Shown in pieces: positions 18,454 through 29,902 of a DNA stretch of 64,000 nt. Both the position numbers and the translations under genes were made by a program. The stretch covers positions 62,001-126,000 of the forward strand of contig NZ_JAQBNR010000011.1 of NCBI RefSeq assembly GCF_028288465.1, written 5' to 3'. The notes beneath the pieces are model-generated. The model saw nothing but the letters and a program-made list of their open reading frames with translations. It was not told the origin of the DNA and ran no database searches. The stretch's first letter is position 1. Every line of letters begins with the position of its first letter. Source of the DNA: Ferruginibacter sp. GTDB lineage: Bacteria; Bacteroidota; Bacteroidia; Chitinophagales; Chitinophagaceae.

Positions 18454-19422
18454 ATGAAACGCATCGTTTTATTTGTCAGCCTTTGTTGTATCTGCAACCA
18501 ATGTTTTTGCTGGGGATTTTATGCGCATCAAAAAATAAATTACTACGCCGTTTTTTTATTGCCACCGCAGATGATGGCGCTGTATAAACCCAATATTGCT
18601 TTCATCAGCGAACATGCGGTTGACCCGGATAAAAGACGTTATATCGTAGCAGATGAAGGGCCAAGACATTTTATCGATATCGACCATTACGGAGCGTATC
18701 CTTACGCCGTTATACCACGCAAGTGGAAAGCTGCCATAGAAAAATATGGCGAAGATTCATTGAAAGAATATGGCATTGTTCCCTGGCATATACAAACCAT
18801 GCTGGGCAGGCTCACAGCAGCTTTCAAAGAAAAGAATTTCAGCCGCATCATGAAGAACAGTGCTGAACTTGGTCACTATATCGCCGACTCACATGTGCCC
18901 TTGCATGCCAACAGCAATCATAACGGGCAATACACCAATCAGAGAGGCATTCACGGTTTTTGGGAAAGCCGTGTACCTGAATTGCTGGCAGAAAATGAGT
19001 TTGATTTTTTTATCGGTAAGGCTGCATACATCACCAATCCGTTGGAGTTTGCCTGGGCAAGGGTATTGGAAAGTGCCAAAGCAGCCGACTCGGTTTTGCT
19101 ATTTGAAAAAGAGCTGACACAGCAATTTGGAAGCGATCAGAAATATGCTTTTGAAAACCGCAACGGCGTGCTTGTGCGCCAGTATTCTTCCGCCTTTACC
19201 ATTGCCTATAATAAAAAGCTGGATGGCATGATTGAAAGAAGGATGCGGCAATCGATTTTTGCCGTTGCTTCTTTCTGGTATACTGCCTGGGTAAATGCAG
19301 GTCAGCCGGATCTTACGGGTATATCAAAACAACATTTTTCAGAAGATGATATAAAGGCTTTTGATGAATTGAATAATCAATGGCGTTCGGGCAGTAAAAT
19401 GATCGGGAAGCAGGAAGAATAA
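18454..19422 (+). CDS. zinc-dependent phospholipase C / S1-P1 nuclease-like exported protein
   Basis: A 322-residue protein with a signal peptide ending near residue 19, so the mature protein would begin with Trp20. This is notable because zinc phospholipase C and S1/P1 enzymes use the N-terminal Trp as a zinc ligand. Further His/Asp zinc-ligand candidates are His25, the HFIDIDHY block, and ELGHYIADSHVPLH (about residues 139-152). Substrate (phospholipid or nucleic acid) cannot be decided. The location is probably the periplasm. Confidence 0.75.
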   Translation: MKRIVLFVSLCCICNQCFCWGFYAHQKINYYAVFLLPPQMMALYKPNIAFISEHAVDPDKRRYIVADEGPRHFIDIDHYGAYPYAVIPRKWKAAIEKYGEDSLKEYGIVPWHIQTMLGRLTAAFKEKNFSRIMKNSAELGHYIADSHVPLHANSNHNGQYTNQRGIHGFWESRVPELLAENEFDFFIGKAAYITNPLEFAWARVLESAKAADSVLLFEKELTQQFGSDQKYAFENRNGVLVRQYSSAFTIAYNKKLDGMIERRMRQSIFAVASFWYTAWVNAGQPDLTGISKQHFSEDDIKAFDELNNQWRSGSKMIGKQEE

Positions 19423-19741
19423 TGCAATGTCTGATGGCTGATGTCCTCCTGACTTTAGATTTTAATTTGTTCAGCGATTTTTAGTCACGGTGGTTGTGTA
19501 AACAGAAAAAGCATTAGTATAGGCAACTCTTGTTAATATAAAAAGGCGTGGGATGAAATAATGCGCCACCGTTTTGAAAAGAATCGGCCATCAGTCATCA
19601 GAGATAAGGTATCATAATTCAGGCATTATCGGTCCTTCATCTGCCATCGAATAAATAAATTTTTCTTCCTGCTCCATTCGTTATTTTTGCAAAAATTATT
19701 TAGCAAAGAAGATAAAATTACCTTTTAGGAGAAAGGAATGT
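19423..19741. repeat. intergenic region with a long imperfect inverted repeat
   Basis: 319 bp without a gene. Left arm CTGATGGCTGATG (19431-19443) matches the reverse complement of 19589-19601 at 12 of 13 bases. An inner pair CGGTGG (19488-19493) / CCACCG (19566-19571) is nested inside, with similar sequence just outside it (GATT...). The ~170-bp structure may be a small non-autonomous element or a foldable RNA. The serC -7 element lies further right. Confidence 0.4.
19682..19689 (+). promoter_or_regulatory. -7 element TATTTTTG of serC
   Basis: TAnnTTTG match 52 nt before the serC ATG, implying a leader of about 45 nt. No good -33 element is visible. Confidence 0.4.
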
Positions 19742-20809
19742 ATGGTACACAATTTTAACGCAGGCCCTTCCATATTACCCAAAGAAGTTTTTCAGCAGGC
19801 ATCCGAAGCTGTGCTGAACTATCAGAATTCAGGATTGTCCATTTTAGAAATAGGCCATCGTACATCTACTTTCCAGGCGGTAATGGATGAAGCTCGGGCA
19901 TTGGTTAAAGAACTGATGCACTTGAACGATGACCGGGAAGTATTGTTTTTACATGGCGGCGCATCTACCCAGTTTATGCAGGTGCCTATGAATTTGCTAG
20001 ACGATAAAGAAACAGCCGCTTACGCCGATACCGGCGTGTGGGGCCTCAAAGCAATTAAGGAAGCAAAGTTATTCGGTAAGGTAGAAGTAGTTTGTACAGG
20101 AAAGGAAAGTAATTACACCATTATACCAAAAGATTTTGCGGTACCGAATGATGCGAAATATTTTCACATTACCACTAATAATACCATTTACGGAAGCCAG
20201 TGGCAAAAAATTCCGAAGACAAGTGTACCCCTGGTAGGGGATATGAGCAGTGACATTTTCAGCCGCGTAATCGATTTTAATGCCTTTGATTTAATTTATG
20301 CCGGTGCTCAAAAAAATATGGGACCTGCCGGCGTAAACCTGCTGGTAGTGAACCCTGCTATCCTGGGCAAAATCAAACGTGCTATTCCTACAATAATGGA
20401 TTACCGCAATCATATTAAAGAGGGTAGTATGCTGAACACGCCACCTGTGTTTGCAGTATATGTTTGTATGCTCACACTTCGCTGGCTGAAGACGCTCGGT
20501 GGCGTTGCAGCAGTAGAAAAATTGAATGATGCCAAAGCGGCTTTATTATACCAGGAGATAGATGCCAATCCTTTGTTTACCGGCACTGTAACAAAAGAAG
20601 ACAGAAGCAAAATGAATGTTTGTTTTGTTATGAACAATCCTGCACAGGAAGAAGCTTTTTTAAGTTTCACGAAACAAAAAAACATTGTTGGCATTAAAGG
20701 TCACCGGTTGGTAGGAGGCTTCAGGGCTTCATTATACAATGCATTACCCATCAGCAGCGTGGAAGTACTGGTGCAGGCAATGAAAGAATTTGCTGCAAAA
20801 AATCCATAA
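19742..20809 (+). CDS. serC: phosphoserine aminotransferase
   Basis: A 355-residue fold-type I PLP enzyme that transfers an amino group from glutamate to 3-phosphohydroxypyruvate in serine synthesis; it also serves the vitamin B6 pathway, and pdxA is found later in the window. It starts HNFNAGPSILPKEV, the SerC hallmark, with the PLP lysine Lys191 in IYAGAQKNMGPAGV. Phosphate-binding residues lie in HGGASTQFMQVPMNL. Full length. The DUF1015 gene follows after 41 nt. Confidence 0.95.
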   Translation: MVHNFNAGPSILPKEVFQQASEAVLNYQNSGLSILEIGHRTSTFQAVMDEARALVKELMHLNDDREVLFLHGGASTQFMQVPMNLLDDKETAAYADTGVWGLKAIKEAKLFGKVEVVCTGKESNYTIIPKDFAVPNDAKYFHITTNNTIYGSQWQKIPKTSVPLVGDMSSDIFSRVIDFNAFDLIYAGAQKNMGPAGVNLLVVNPAILGKIKRAIPTIMDYRNHIKEGSMLNTPPVFAVYVCMLTLRWLKTLGGVAAVEKLNDAKAALLYQEIDANPLFTGTVTKEDRSKMNVCFVMNNPAQEEAFLSFTKQKNIVGIKGHRLVGGFRASLYNALPISSVEVLVQAMKEFAAKNP

Positions 20810-20850
20810 TATTTATCGCTATTATTTTTACCACAGATAACATTGAGCAC

Positions 20851-22089
20851 ATGATCACTATCAAGCCCTTTAAAGCATTAAGACCCCAGGCTGAACACGC
20901 AAAACAAGTCGCGAGCCGCCCCTATGATGTGCTTAGCAGCAAGGAAGCAAAAATAGAAGCGCAGGGTAACCCCTTTAGTTTTTTGCACATTACAAAAAGT
21001 GAAATTGATTTACCAGAAGATACGGACAGCCACTCGCAGCAAGTGTATGACAAAGCAAAAAACAACCTGGATGCTTTTATAAGCCGTAACGTGTTATTCA
21101 GGGAAAGTAAACCGTGCTATTATATTTACCGGCTCATCATGAATGGCAAAAGCCAGACGGGACTGGTATGTGGCAGCAGCGTGGACGATTATGAAAATGA
21201 CCTGATAAAAAAGCATGAATTTACCAGGCCTGAAAAAGAACAGGACAGGATCAATCATATAAAAACAACCGGTGCACAAACGGGTAATGTTTTTTTAGCG
21301 TATAAAAATGTAGCAGAGATTGATACCATCATCAGCGACTGGCAAACAGGTAAAAACCCGGTGTATGATTTAAAAGCGGATGATGGCATACAGCATACCA
21401 TCTGGATTATCAATGACAATGAAGCTATTCAGAAGATAAGCGATATATTTAAAACGCAGGTGCCTTGCACTTACATTGCTGATGGTCATCACAGGGCAGC
21501 TTCAGCGGCCAAAGTGCGTACAGCCCTGGGCAAAGATGCACCCGCAGGTGCTGGTATATTTCTGACCACTTTATTTCCGGCAAGTCAGCTGATGATTATG
21601 GATTACAACAGGGTGGTGAAAGATTTAAACGGATTAACGACAGAAACATTACTGGAAAAAGCTTCAGAAAAATTTGTAATTGAAAAAGCAGCAGAGGCTT
21701 TTTCTCCCGTAGCATTGCACCAGTTTGGTTTATATGCCAACAAGCAATGGTACCAGTTAACGGCTAAAGAAAATACTTATACCACAGACCCGATTGGTAT
21801 TTTGGATGTTACCATTTTACAGGATAATTTTCTTGATCCCATTTTAAATATTAAAGATCAACGGACGGATACACGTATTGATTTTGTAGGTGGTATCCGG
21901 GGACTGGGGGAGCTTGAAAAAAGAGTGGACAGCGGAGAAATGGCCATCGCCATCAGCCTTCACCCTGTTACTATTCAGCAGCTGTTTGACATTGCTGACA
22001 GCGGGAACGTGATGCCTCCTAAAAGTACCTGGTTTGAACCTAAATTGAGAGACGGCTTATTGACCAACCTGATTTATGATATTGCATAG
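20851..22089 (+). CDS. DUF1015 family protein
   Basis: A 412-residue cytoplasmic protein. The conserved blocks of DUF1015 are present: IKPFKALRPQ and VASRPYDVLSS at the N-terminus, ADGHHRAASA in the middle, and MPPKSTWFEPKLRDGL at the C-terminus. The family is often next to serine-synthesis genes (serA/serC), as here, and distantly resembles ParB/Srx-like nucleotide-binding folds. No activity is established. Confidence 0.85.
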   Translation: MITIKPFKALRPQAEHAKQVASRPYDVLSSKEAKIEAQGNPFSFLHITKSEIDLPEDTDSHSQQVYDKAKNNLDAFISRNVLFRESKPCYYIYRLIMNGKSQTGLVCGSSVDDYENDLIKKHEFTRPEKEQDRINHIKTTGAQTGNVFLAYKNVAEIDTIISDWQTGKNPVYDLKADDGIQHTIWIINDNEAIQKISDIFKTQVPCTYIADGHHRAASAAKVRTALGKDAPAGAGIFLTTLFPASQLMIMDYNRVVKDLNGLTTETLLEKASEKFVIEKAAEAFSPVALHQFGLYANKQWYQLTAKENTYTTDPIGILDVTILQDNFLDPILNIKDQRTDTRIDFVGGIRGLGELEKRVDSGEMAIAISLHPVTIQQLFDIADSGNVMPPKSTWFEPKLRDGLLTNLIYDIA

Positions 22090-22180
22090 TCAGCGATGTG
22101 GGGCACGTTTAGTAAAAAATTAAGTTTTCGCTAAGCGCTAACTGCAGGCGGCTTTGGTTTTTTCATAGTATTTTTAGAGA

Positions 22181-23194
22181 ATGAAGCGAATAAACACCAT
22201 TATAATTTTGTTGACTTGCAGCTGGCAATTGGGGTATGCTCAAACAGCCTCAGAGTTGCAGGCTACTGCAAAATCATTCATGCAGCAGGGAGATTATGCC
22301 AATGCCGTTTTGGTACTGAACAGGGCAATACAAATGGAGCCGAAAAATATCGAGATCATAAAAGATCTTTCGATGGGGTACTATCTTCAGAAAGACAATA
22401 ATAAGGCGCTTGAACTAATCAAAACAACACTGGACAGAGAGGACGCGGACGACCAGAGTTATCAGATTGCAGGGATTATTTACCAGCAAATGGATTTGCC
22501 AAAGGAGTGTGAAAAATTGTACCGCAAAGGCCTGAAAAGATTTCCTGTAAGTGGTCCTTTGTATAACGAACTGGCAGAACTACTATACAGCCAGAAGGAT
22601 TATACTGCTATTAAATTATGGGAAAAAGGAATAGAACTGGACCCGGATTATTCTAAAAATTATTACAATGCCTGTAAGTATTATTACGTTTCGGGCACTG
22701 AAAAGATCTGGAGTATTCTGTATGGGGAAATATTTGTAAATATGGAACCGCTGAGCAGTAATGCCCCTGAAATAAAATCGATTATATCTGAGAGTTATAA
22801 AAAACTTTTTATCGATACGGATATTTCAAAAGATAATACAGATAAGAACAGGTCTGCTTTTGCCAATGCTTTTATTGAAACAATGAATAAACAATCGGGC
22901 GTGGCTGTTTCAGGTATCAATCCCGAATCGCTGACGATGATAAGAACCCGTTTCATATTAGACTGGGAAAAAAATTACGAAGTCAAATTTCCTTTCCGGT
23001 TGTTTGAATTACAAAAGCAATTACTACAGGATGGATTATTTGATGCCTACAATCAATGGCTTTTTGGAGCTGCACAAAACCTGGCAGTTTTTCAAAATTG
23101 GACTGTAGCGCATGCTACTGAATACAATGATCTCAACCGTTTTCAAAAAGGCCGCGTTTTTAAAATTCCTGTCGCTCAGTACTACCGCTATTGA
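22181..23194 (+). CDS. exported tetratricopeptide-repeat protein
   Basis: A 337-residue protein with signal peptide (residues 1-20, ending GYAQ). At least three TPR units fall between residues 23 and 160 (GDYANAVLVLNRAIQMEP; NNKALELIKTTL; KECEKLYRKGLKRFP). The C-terminal half is unique and Phe/Asn-rich (FPFRLFELQKQLLQDGLFDAYNQW). Probably periplasmic and involved in protein-protein contacts; no specific function can be named. Confidence 0.75.
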   Translation: MKRINTIIILLTCSWQLGYAQTASELQATAKSFMQQGDYANAVLVLNRAIQMEPKNIEIIKDLSMGYYLQKDNNKALELIKTTLDREDADDQSYQIAGIIYQQMDLPKECEKLYRKGLKRFPVSGPLYNELAELLYSQKDYTAIKLWEKGIELDPDYSKNYYNACKYYYVSGTEKIWSILYGEIFVNMEPLSSNAPEIKSIISESYKKLFIDTDISKDNTDKNRSAFANAFIETMNKQSGVAVSGINPESLTMIRTRFILDWEKNYEVKFPFRLFELQKQLLQDGLFDAYNQWLFGAAQNLAVFQNWTVAHATEYNDLNRFQKGRVFKIPVAQYYRY

Positions 23195-23355
23195 ATTTGT
23201 TTCTGCCCCAAAGAAACGGTTAATTAATTTTAGCTATCTTAGTTTTCAATTAATTTCTTGTGCCAAAATAATTGCAGTCATCTATGTTACACAATACAAA
23301 ATCTGAAAGGTTAAGAATAATAATTGCACCAGCTTACAGTTAACGATTGCTCATT

Positions 23356-25143
23356 ATGAACGACCACTCAAGAATATTTGATTTTTTGCAGTATCAGCTG
23401 GATACATTTCCCAAAGCGGATATGCTTGCAGGAAAAGAAAACGGCAGCTGGAAATTGTATAGCACGGCAGAAGTAAAAAGCCTCGTTGACAGACTTAGCG
23501 TTGGCCTGATAAAACTGGGCCTCGGCGGCAAGGATATGACTATAGCCAACCAGGATAAAATTGCACTTGTAAGTAAAAACCGCCCCGAATGGCTTATTCT
23601 TGATCTCGCCTGCCAGCAAATAGGTGCTGCACTTTGCCCTATTTACCCTACAACCAATATTAACGAATTAGAGTTTATTTTTAATGACGCGACAGTGAAA
23701 TTAGCCTTTCTAAGTGGCGATGATATTTTGTCGAAAGTAAGCAGTATTCGCAGCAGGGTACCTTCCCTGCAAGATATTTACAGTTTCGATGAAGCGGAAG
23801 GAGCCAGTCACTGGACAACAATTCTGGGTCCCGTGGATTATACTGATTTGTTAAGACTGGAGAAAATAAAACAATCAATTTTGGCTGAACATTGCGCTAC
23901 TATTATTTATACCTCGGGCACAACCGGTACGCCTAAAGGAGTTATGTTAAGCCACCGGAACATCGTAAGCAACGTGTTAAACTCAAAAAAATCTTTTCCT
24001 TTTGAGGACAACATCACAGCAAGGGCATTGAGTTTTTTGCCGCTCAATCATATTTTCGAAAGAATGGTTTCCTATATTTATATCGATAGCGGTATTTCAA
24101 TTTATTATGCTGAAAGCCTTGATACCATAGCCGAAAATCTGAAGGAGGTAAAGCCTAACTTATTTTGTACAGTTCCCCGGTTGCTGGAAAAAGTGTACGA
24201 AAAAATAATGGCCAAAGGAACTGAACTCACAGGCGTCAAAAGGAAATTATTCGATTGGGCCGTAACGCTGGGCAATCAGTACGACAACCGCAGCAATATG
24301 GGTAGCTGGTACAATATGAAGCTTGCTCTTGCCAACAAGTTAGTCTTTAGCAAGTGGAGAGAAGGCCTGGGCAACAATGTAGAGTTTATTGTAACAGGTG
24401 GAGCTGCCTGCCAGGTAAGATTAATCAGAATTTTTACTGCGGCAAAAATTCCCATTTACGAAGGCTACGGCCCTACCGAAAATAGCCCGGTGATCAGTGT
24501 AAACTGCCAGCGTAAAGGGGGGACAAAGTTTGGCACCGTGGGGCTTGTAATAGAAGGCCAGCAAGTGAAGCTGGAGCCGGATGGGGAAATATGTGTAAAG
24601 GGTCCAAGCGTTATGATGGGGTATTACAAACGCCCTGATTTGACTGCAGAAACAATCATTGACGGTTGGCTACATACTGGTGACATTGGTATTTTTGAAG
24701 ATGGACAATATTTAAAAATAACAGACCGGAAAAAAGAACTGTTTAAAACCAGCGGCGGAAAATATGTTGCACCGCAGCCGATTGAAAATAAGATGAAGGA
24801 ATCACCTTTTGTAGAACAGATGATGATTGTTGGCGCTGAACAAAAATTTGTGGGGGCGCTGATTGTTCCTTCAATACCTAACCTTAAAGAATGGATGCGC
24901 CAGCAACAAATCAGTTTTACCAGTAATGAGGAAGCCATTCACCATCCTGCAGTATTAGACTTATACCGTAAGCTGATTGATAGTTTCAACGAATTTTTTA
25001 ATCACGTGGAGCAGGTAAAGCGTTTTGAATTACTACCGAATGAGTGGACGATCGACAGTGGCGAACTTACGCCAACATTAAAATTGAAACGCAAGGTAAT
25101 AATGGAGAAATATAAAGATGCGATTGAAAGAATTTATAGGTAA
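23356..25143 (+). CDS. long-chain acyl-CoA synthetase (AMP-forming)
   Basis: About 595 residues from the ATG at 23356 (a TTG at 23347 is less likely). Adenylate-forming enzyme signatures: P-loop-like TIIYTSGTTGTPKGVMLSH, A5 YGPTENSP, A7 GWLHTGDIG, A8 DRKKELFKTSGGKYVAP. The closest group is the FadD15/FACS family of Bacteroidota. It activates fatty acids with ATP and CoA in the cytoplasm or at the inner membrane. The gene converges on the barrel-protein gene with 18 nt between stops. Confidence 0.9.
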   Translation: MNDHSRIFDFLQYQLDTFPKADMLAGKENGSWKLYSTAEVKSLVDRLSVGLIKLGLGGKDMTIANQDKIALVSKNRPEWLILDLACQQIGAALCPIYPTTNINELEFIFNDATVKLAFLSGDDILSKVSSIRSRVPSLQDIYSFDEAEGASHWTTILGPVDYTDLLRLEKIKQSILAEHCATIIYTSGTTGTPKGVMLSHRNIVSNVLNSKKSFPFEDNITARALSFLPLNHIFERMVSYIYIDSGISIYYAESLDTIAENLKEVKPNLFCTVPRLLEKVYEKIMAKGTELTGVKRKLFDWAVTLGNQYDNRSNMGSWYNMKLALANKLVFSKWREGLGNNVEFIVTGGAACQVRLIRIFTAAKIPIYEGYGPTENSPVISVNCQRKGGTKFGTVGLVIEGQQVKLEPDGEICVKGPSVMMGYYKRPDLTAETIIDGWLHTGDIGIFEDGQYLKITDRKKELFKTSGGKYVAPQPIENKMKESPFVEQMMIVGAEQKFVGALIVPSIPNLKEWMRQQQISFTSNEEAIHHPAVLDLYRKLIDSFNEFFNHVEQVKRFELLPNEWTIDSGELTPTLKLKRKVIMEKYKDAIERIYR

Positions 25144-25161
25144 AGTAACCGTATTTTCTGC

Positions 25162-26097
25162 TTATCTTTTTTCCCAACCCAACAATATTCCTATCTTAAG
25201 ATTAAAGCTAAAAAAGGCATCATTGTTTTTCGGATTGCCCCTGATTTGTCCGCCATTGGGATTGATTGGATATTTTGCATCTGTTTTACTCCGCCTGTCA
25301 TTTAGCGCAATGGCATCGGACAATTGACTTCCGCTAAAATAATTTGCAAAGAGTGAAGGATTGATATATCGCGTACTTAAATCGTCCAGGTAATCCGTAG
25401 TTAAAAAGCGATACATAAACTCAGCACGAAGATTAAATATGCGAGACAATTCGTATTTCATACCTATGCCGACCGGGAAACTTATCTGTTGCAATTTATA
25501 TGGTTTCCTGGTGGGGTATTCTGCAAAACCCTGCCCTTCGGTACTAAGTGGTTGCAGGTCAACCGTTCTACCATTCAACACAGTTTGCGGATTGAAGGAA
25601 AAATAACCGATACCGGCCAGCAGGTAAGGCGAAAATGATGGAGGTTCATCATCCCGGCTTGCCCAGTTAATAAATAGAAACATGGGATACATTTCGCCTA
25701 TAACAGAAAACTCAGATATTTTAGAAGTAAAACTCAGGTTGCGGTTGTAACGGGGTGTAGTTTCCTGTACAGGTTTTAAAATACTATCGTACGCCTTTAT
25801 ATGTCCAAAACTTCCTTCAATCCTTAATCCTACGGCTTCCTTATAAATTGCAGTGAAATATACACTGCCATTTAGCTGGTTATTACCCAGATTTAAATCT
25901 TTCACAAATCGCTTTCCAAGGCCCCTTCTGCCCCCTAAATCTGTAAGGCAGTTCATTGCGCCAACAGATCCGCCAAATTCAAACATTAGTGGGGTATTGT
26001 AATAGTTATTATCGTAAAAATAATATTGCGCAGATGCCTTGGGGGGAGGCATTAGAAATACAAACAGAGTAACAGTTAGAATTGCGATTTTTTTCAT
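25162..26097 (-). CDS. outer-membrane beta-barrel protein, function unknown
   Basis: A 311-residue protein with signal peptide (residues 1-23, ASAQ). It shows alternating amphipathic strands and Gly/aromatic turns (GGSVGAMNCL; SPYLLAGIGYFSF; VGIGMKYELSRIFNLRAEFMYRF) and resembles the small OmpA/OmpW-like barrels of Bacteroidota (DUF6089-like). The near-terminal segment RGNPKNNDAFFSFNLKIG is typical for such barrels. No enzymatic role is visible. Confidence 0.7.
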   Translation of the reverse strand: MKKIAILTVTLFVFLMPPPKASAQYYFYDNNYYNTPLMFEFGGSVGAMNCLTDLGGRRGLGKRFVKDLNLGNNQLNGSVYFTAIYKEAVGLRIEGSFGHIKAYDSILKPVQETTPRYNRNLSFTSKISEFSVIGEMYPMFLFINWASRDDEPPSFSPYLLAGIGYFSFNPQTVLNGRTVDLQPLSTEGQGFAEYPTRKPYKLQQISFPVGIGMKYELSRIFNLRAEFMYRFLTTDYLDDLSTRYINPSLFANYFSGSQLSDAIALNDRRSKTDAKYPINPNGGQIRGNPKNNDAFFSFNLKIGILLGWEKR

Positions 26098-26181
26098 TCA
26101 ACTATAGTGATGATATATAAATTTAATTATTATTCTGTAATAAAAAAATTAGCGTTATGATAAAAACGGCCATACCGGCCT

Positions 26182-26832
26182 TTATATTTTATGGTTTTTG
26201 TTATTGTTATAATATTTGCAGATAGCTTTCAAACCACAAACCGTACACTTTGGACTTCTTGCTGTGCAAATATACCTCCCATGCAGTATAAGCCAATGAT
26301 GTGCTTTAAATATATAATTATCCGGAAAATATTTTGTGAGTTGCTTTTCCGCCGCCAGTGGCGTTTTTGCGTTGGTCGTTAAACCTAACCTCGCACTTAC
26401 CCGGAACACGTGGGTATCTACTGCCATATTGGGCTGTTCATCAATAACTGATGTTATCACATTGGCCGTTTTTCTTCCCACGCCGGGAAGCAACATTAAT
26501 TCGTCTACAGTCATTGGCACCTGGCCCGAAAATTTTTCTACCAGCATATTAGCCATCCCTATAAGATGTTTGGTTTTGGTATTTGGGTAAGAAATACTTT
26601 TTATTAATGGGAATAAAGTTTCAAAATCAGTACGGGCAAGATCTTCAGCCGTAGGATATTGTTTGAAAATAGCGGGCGTGGTCATGTTCACCCTTTTATC
26701 AGTGCATTGGGCCGACAATATTACAGAAACCAGCAACTGGTAAGGGTTATCGTAAAATAATTCAGTTGCGGCGTCAGGTGCGTGCATACTGAAGTATTCG
26801 ATTACAAACTGGTATCGTTGCTGTTTCGTCAT
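26182..26832 (-). CDS. nth: endonuclease III (DNA glycosylase/AP lyase)
   Basis: About 216 residues from the ATG at 26832. A longer frame from 26862 would run through a terminator hairpin. The helix-hairpin-helix is LPGVGRKTANVI, with catalytic Lys inside SAQCTDKRVN and Asp in VDTHVFRVSARLGL. The C-terminal [4Fe-4S] motif is C-x6-C-x2-C-x5-C. It removes oxidised pyrimidines. The ATG directly follows the T-run of the upstream gene's terminator. Confidence 0.93.
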   Translation of the reverse strand: MTKQQRYQFVIEYFSMHAPDAATELFYDNPYQLLVSVILSAQCTDKRVNMTTPAIFKQYPTAEDLARTDFETLFPLIKSISYPNTKTKHLIGMANMLVEKFSGQVPMTVDELMLLPGVGRKTANVITSVIDEQPNMAVDTHVFRVSARLGLTTNAKTPLAAEKQLTKYFPDNYIFKAHHWLILHGRYICTARSPKCTVCGLKAICKYYNNNKNHKI

Positions 26833-26858
26833 AAAAAAAGTCCCGTATAATACGGGAC
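26833..26858 (-). terminator. strong terminator upstream of nth
   Basis: Perfect 8-bp stem GTCCCGTA / TACGGGAC (26840-26858), followed on the minus strand by seven to eight T residues (26832-26839). It ends the 79-residue gene and abuts the nth start codon. Confidence 0.85.
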
Positions 26859-26885
26859 GCAAATTATATTAAAAATCAGTAGAAT

Positions 26886-27122
26886 TTAAACCTCCGTACC
26901 ATGTGCAACCAATTTTTCGGCATACGCCAAAATATTGTCGATTGCTTTTTTACGTGGTGAAAAAGTTACCTTTTCAAGAGCTTGCTGAGCTGATAGTATT
27001 TCTTCATATTTTTCACGAAGTTTCCAATCCGTTTCAAGAGCACCCCTGATAGCTGCCGATTTTTGTGTAGAAGTCTCATTATAGACATACTGAATGAGAT
27101 CCTCTGGTGTAAAACTGTGCAT
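26886..27122 (-). CDS. small conserved hypothetical protein (anti-sigma-like N-terminus)
   Basis: 78 residues from the ATG at 27122. It begins HSFTPEDLIQYVYNET, similar to the start of Bacteroidota anti-sigma and zinc-finger-like proteins, but has no His/Cys pair and no membrane segment. The rest is helical (ETDWKLREKYEEILSAQQALEKV). It may be a regulatory small protein. It lies downstream of the FtsB-like gene and is closed by a strong terminator. Confidence 0.6.
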   Translation of the reverse strand: MHSFTPEDLIQYVYNETSTQKSAAIRGALETDWKLREKYEEILSAQQALEKVTFSPRKKAIDNILAYAEKLVAHGTEV

Positions 27123-27214
27123 AGGCAAATTAATAGCTTGTTTAAAAATTAAATATCATATCCATAGTCATAAACGACCATTGGTAATCATTATTGTACA
27201 GGATTGTTGATAAT

Positions 27215-27520
27215 TTAATTGGCGGGAGCCGAAGATACAATAAATAAATCCTCATTGTCCTTCTTCATCAGGTATTTTTCCCGGGCATATTTTTCAATAG
27301 TTCGGGCATTTGTCTTTAACTGCTCCAGTTCTTCTTTTGTGTCTTTTATAATACCGGTAAGATGATCTTCCGTTTTTTGAAGTTCTTTTAATTTGGCATT
27401 TTTATCATATGCTACACCCCAGTCCTTAGGGTCAAAGAAAAACATCCACACAACAAAAAAAACTGCTGCCAGCAGGTATTTGTTCTTTAACCACGAAGGT
27501 ATTTGCGACAGCAATTTCAT
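27215..27520 (-). CDS. FtsB/DivIC-type septum formation initiator
   Basis: A 101-residue bitopic protein with a short cytoplasmic N-terminus, one TM segment (about 13-29), a coiled coil (about 40-72) and the family motif EKYAREKYLMKKDNEDLFIV. FtsB/DivIC proteins join FtsL and FtsQ in the divisome. It lies 77 nt after eno on the same strand, an arrangement common in bacteria (eno-ftsB). Confidence 0.85.
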   Translation of the reverse strand: MKLLSQIPSWLKNKYLLAAVFFVVWMFFFDPKDWGVAYDKNAKLKELQKTEDHLTGIIKDTKEELEQLKTNARTIEKYAREKYLMKKDNEDLFIVSSAPAN

Positions 27521-27539
27521 TTAAACTATATTAATAGCC

Positions 27540-27577
27540 GGATAGAAACCTGGAATTTTTACCTCCAATTTCTATCC
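27540..27577 (-). terminator. hairpin between eno and ftsB-like gene
   Basis: Perfect 9-bp arms GGATAGAAA / TTTCTATCC with a 20-nt loop that can pair further (TGGA/TCCA). No T-run follows on the minus strand, so it may stabilise the eno 3' end or attenuate rather than fully terminate. Confidence 0.45.
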
Positions 27578-27597
27578 AGCCAATCAATTGAACAAAC

Positions 27598-29837
<2,240 letters not shown>

Positions 29838-29859
29838 GTGCGACTTTTATCAGGCAAAA

Positions 29860-29891
29860 ATAAAAACGTCAGGTATAAATACCCGACGTTT
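29860..29891 (-). terminator. terminator of ricT
   Basis: Hairpin AAACGTC-GGTA / TACC-GACGTTT (29864-29891), followed on the minus strand by a T-rich stretch. It overlaps the region just ahead of the gldA start. Confidence 0.8.
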
Positions 29892-29902
29892 CAGTTTATT
29901 AA

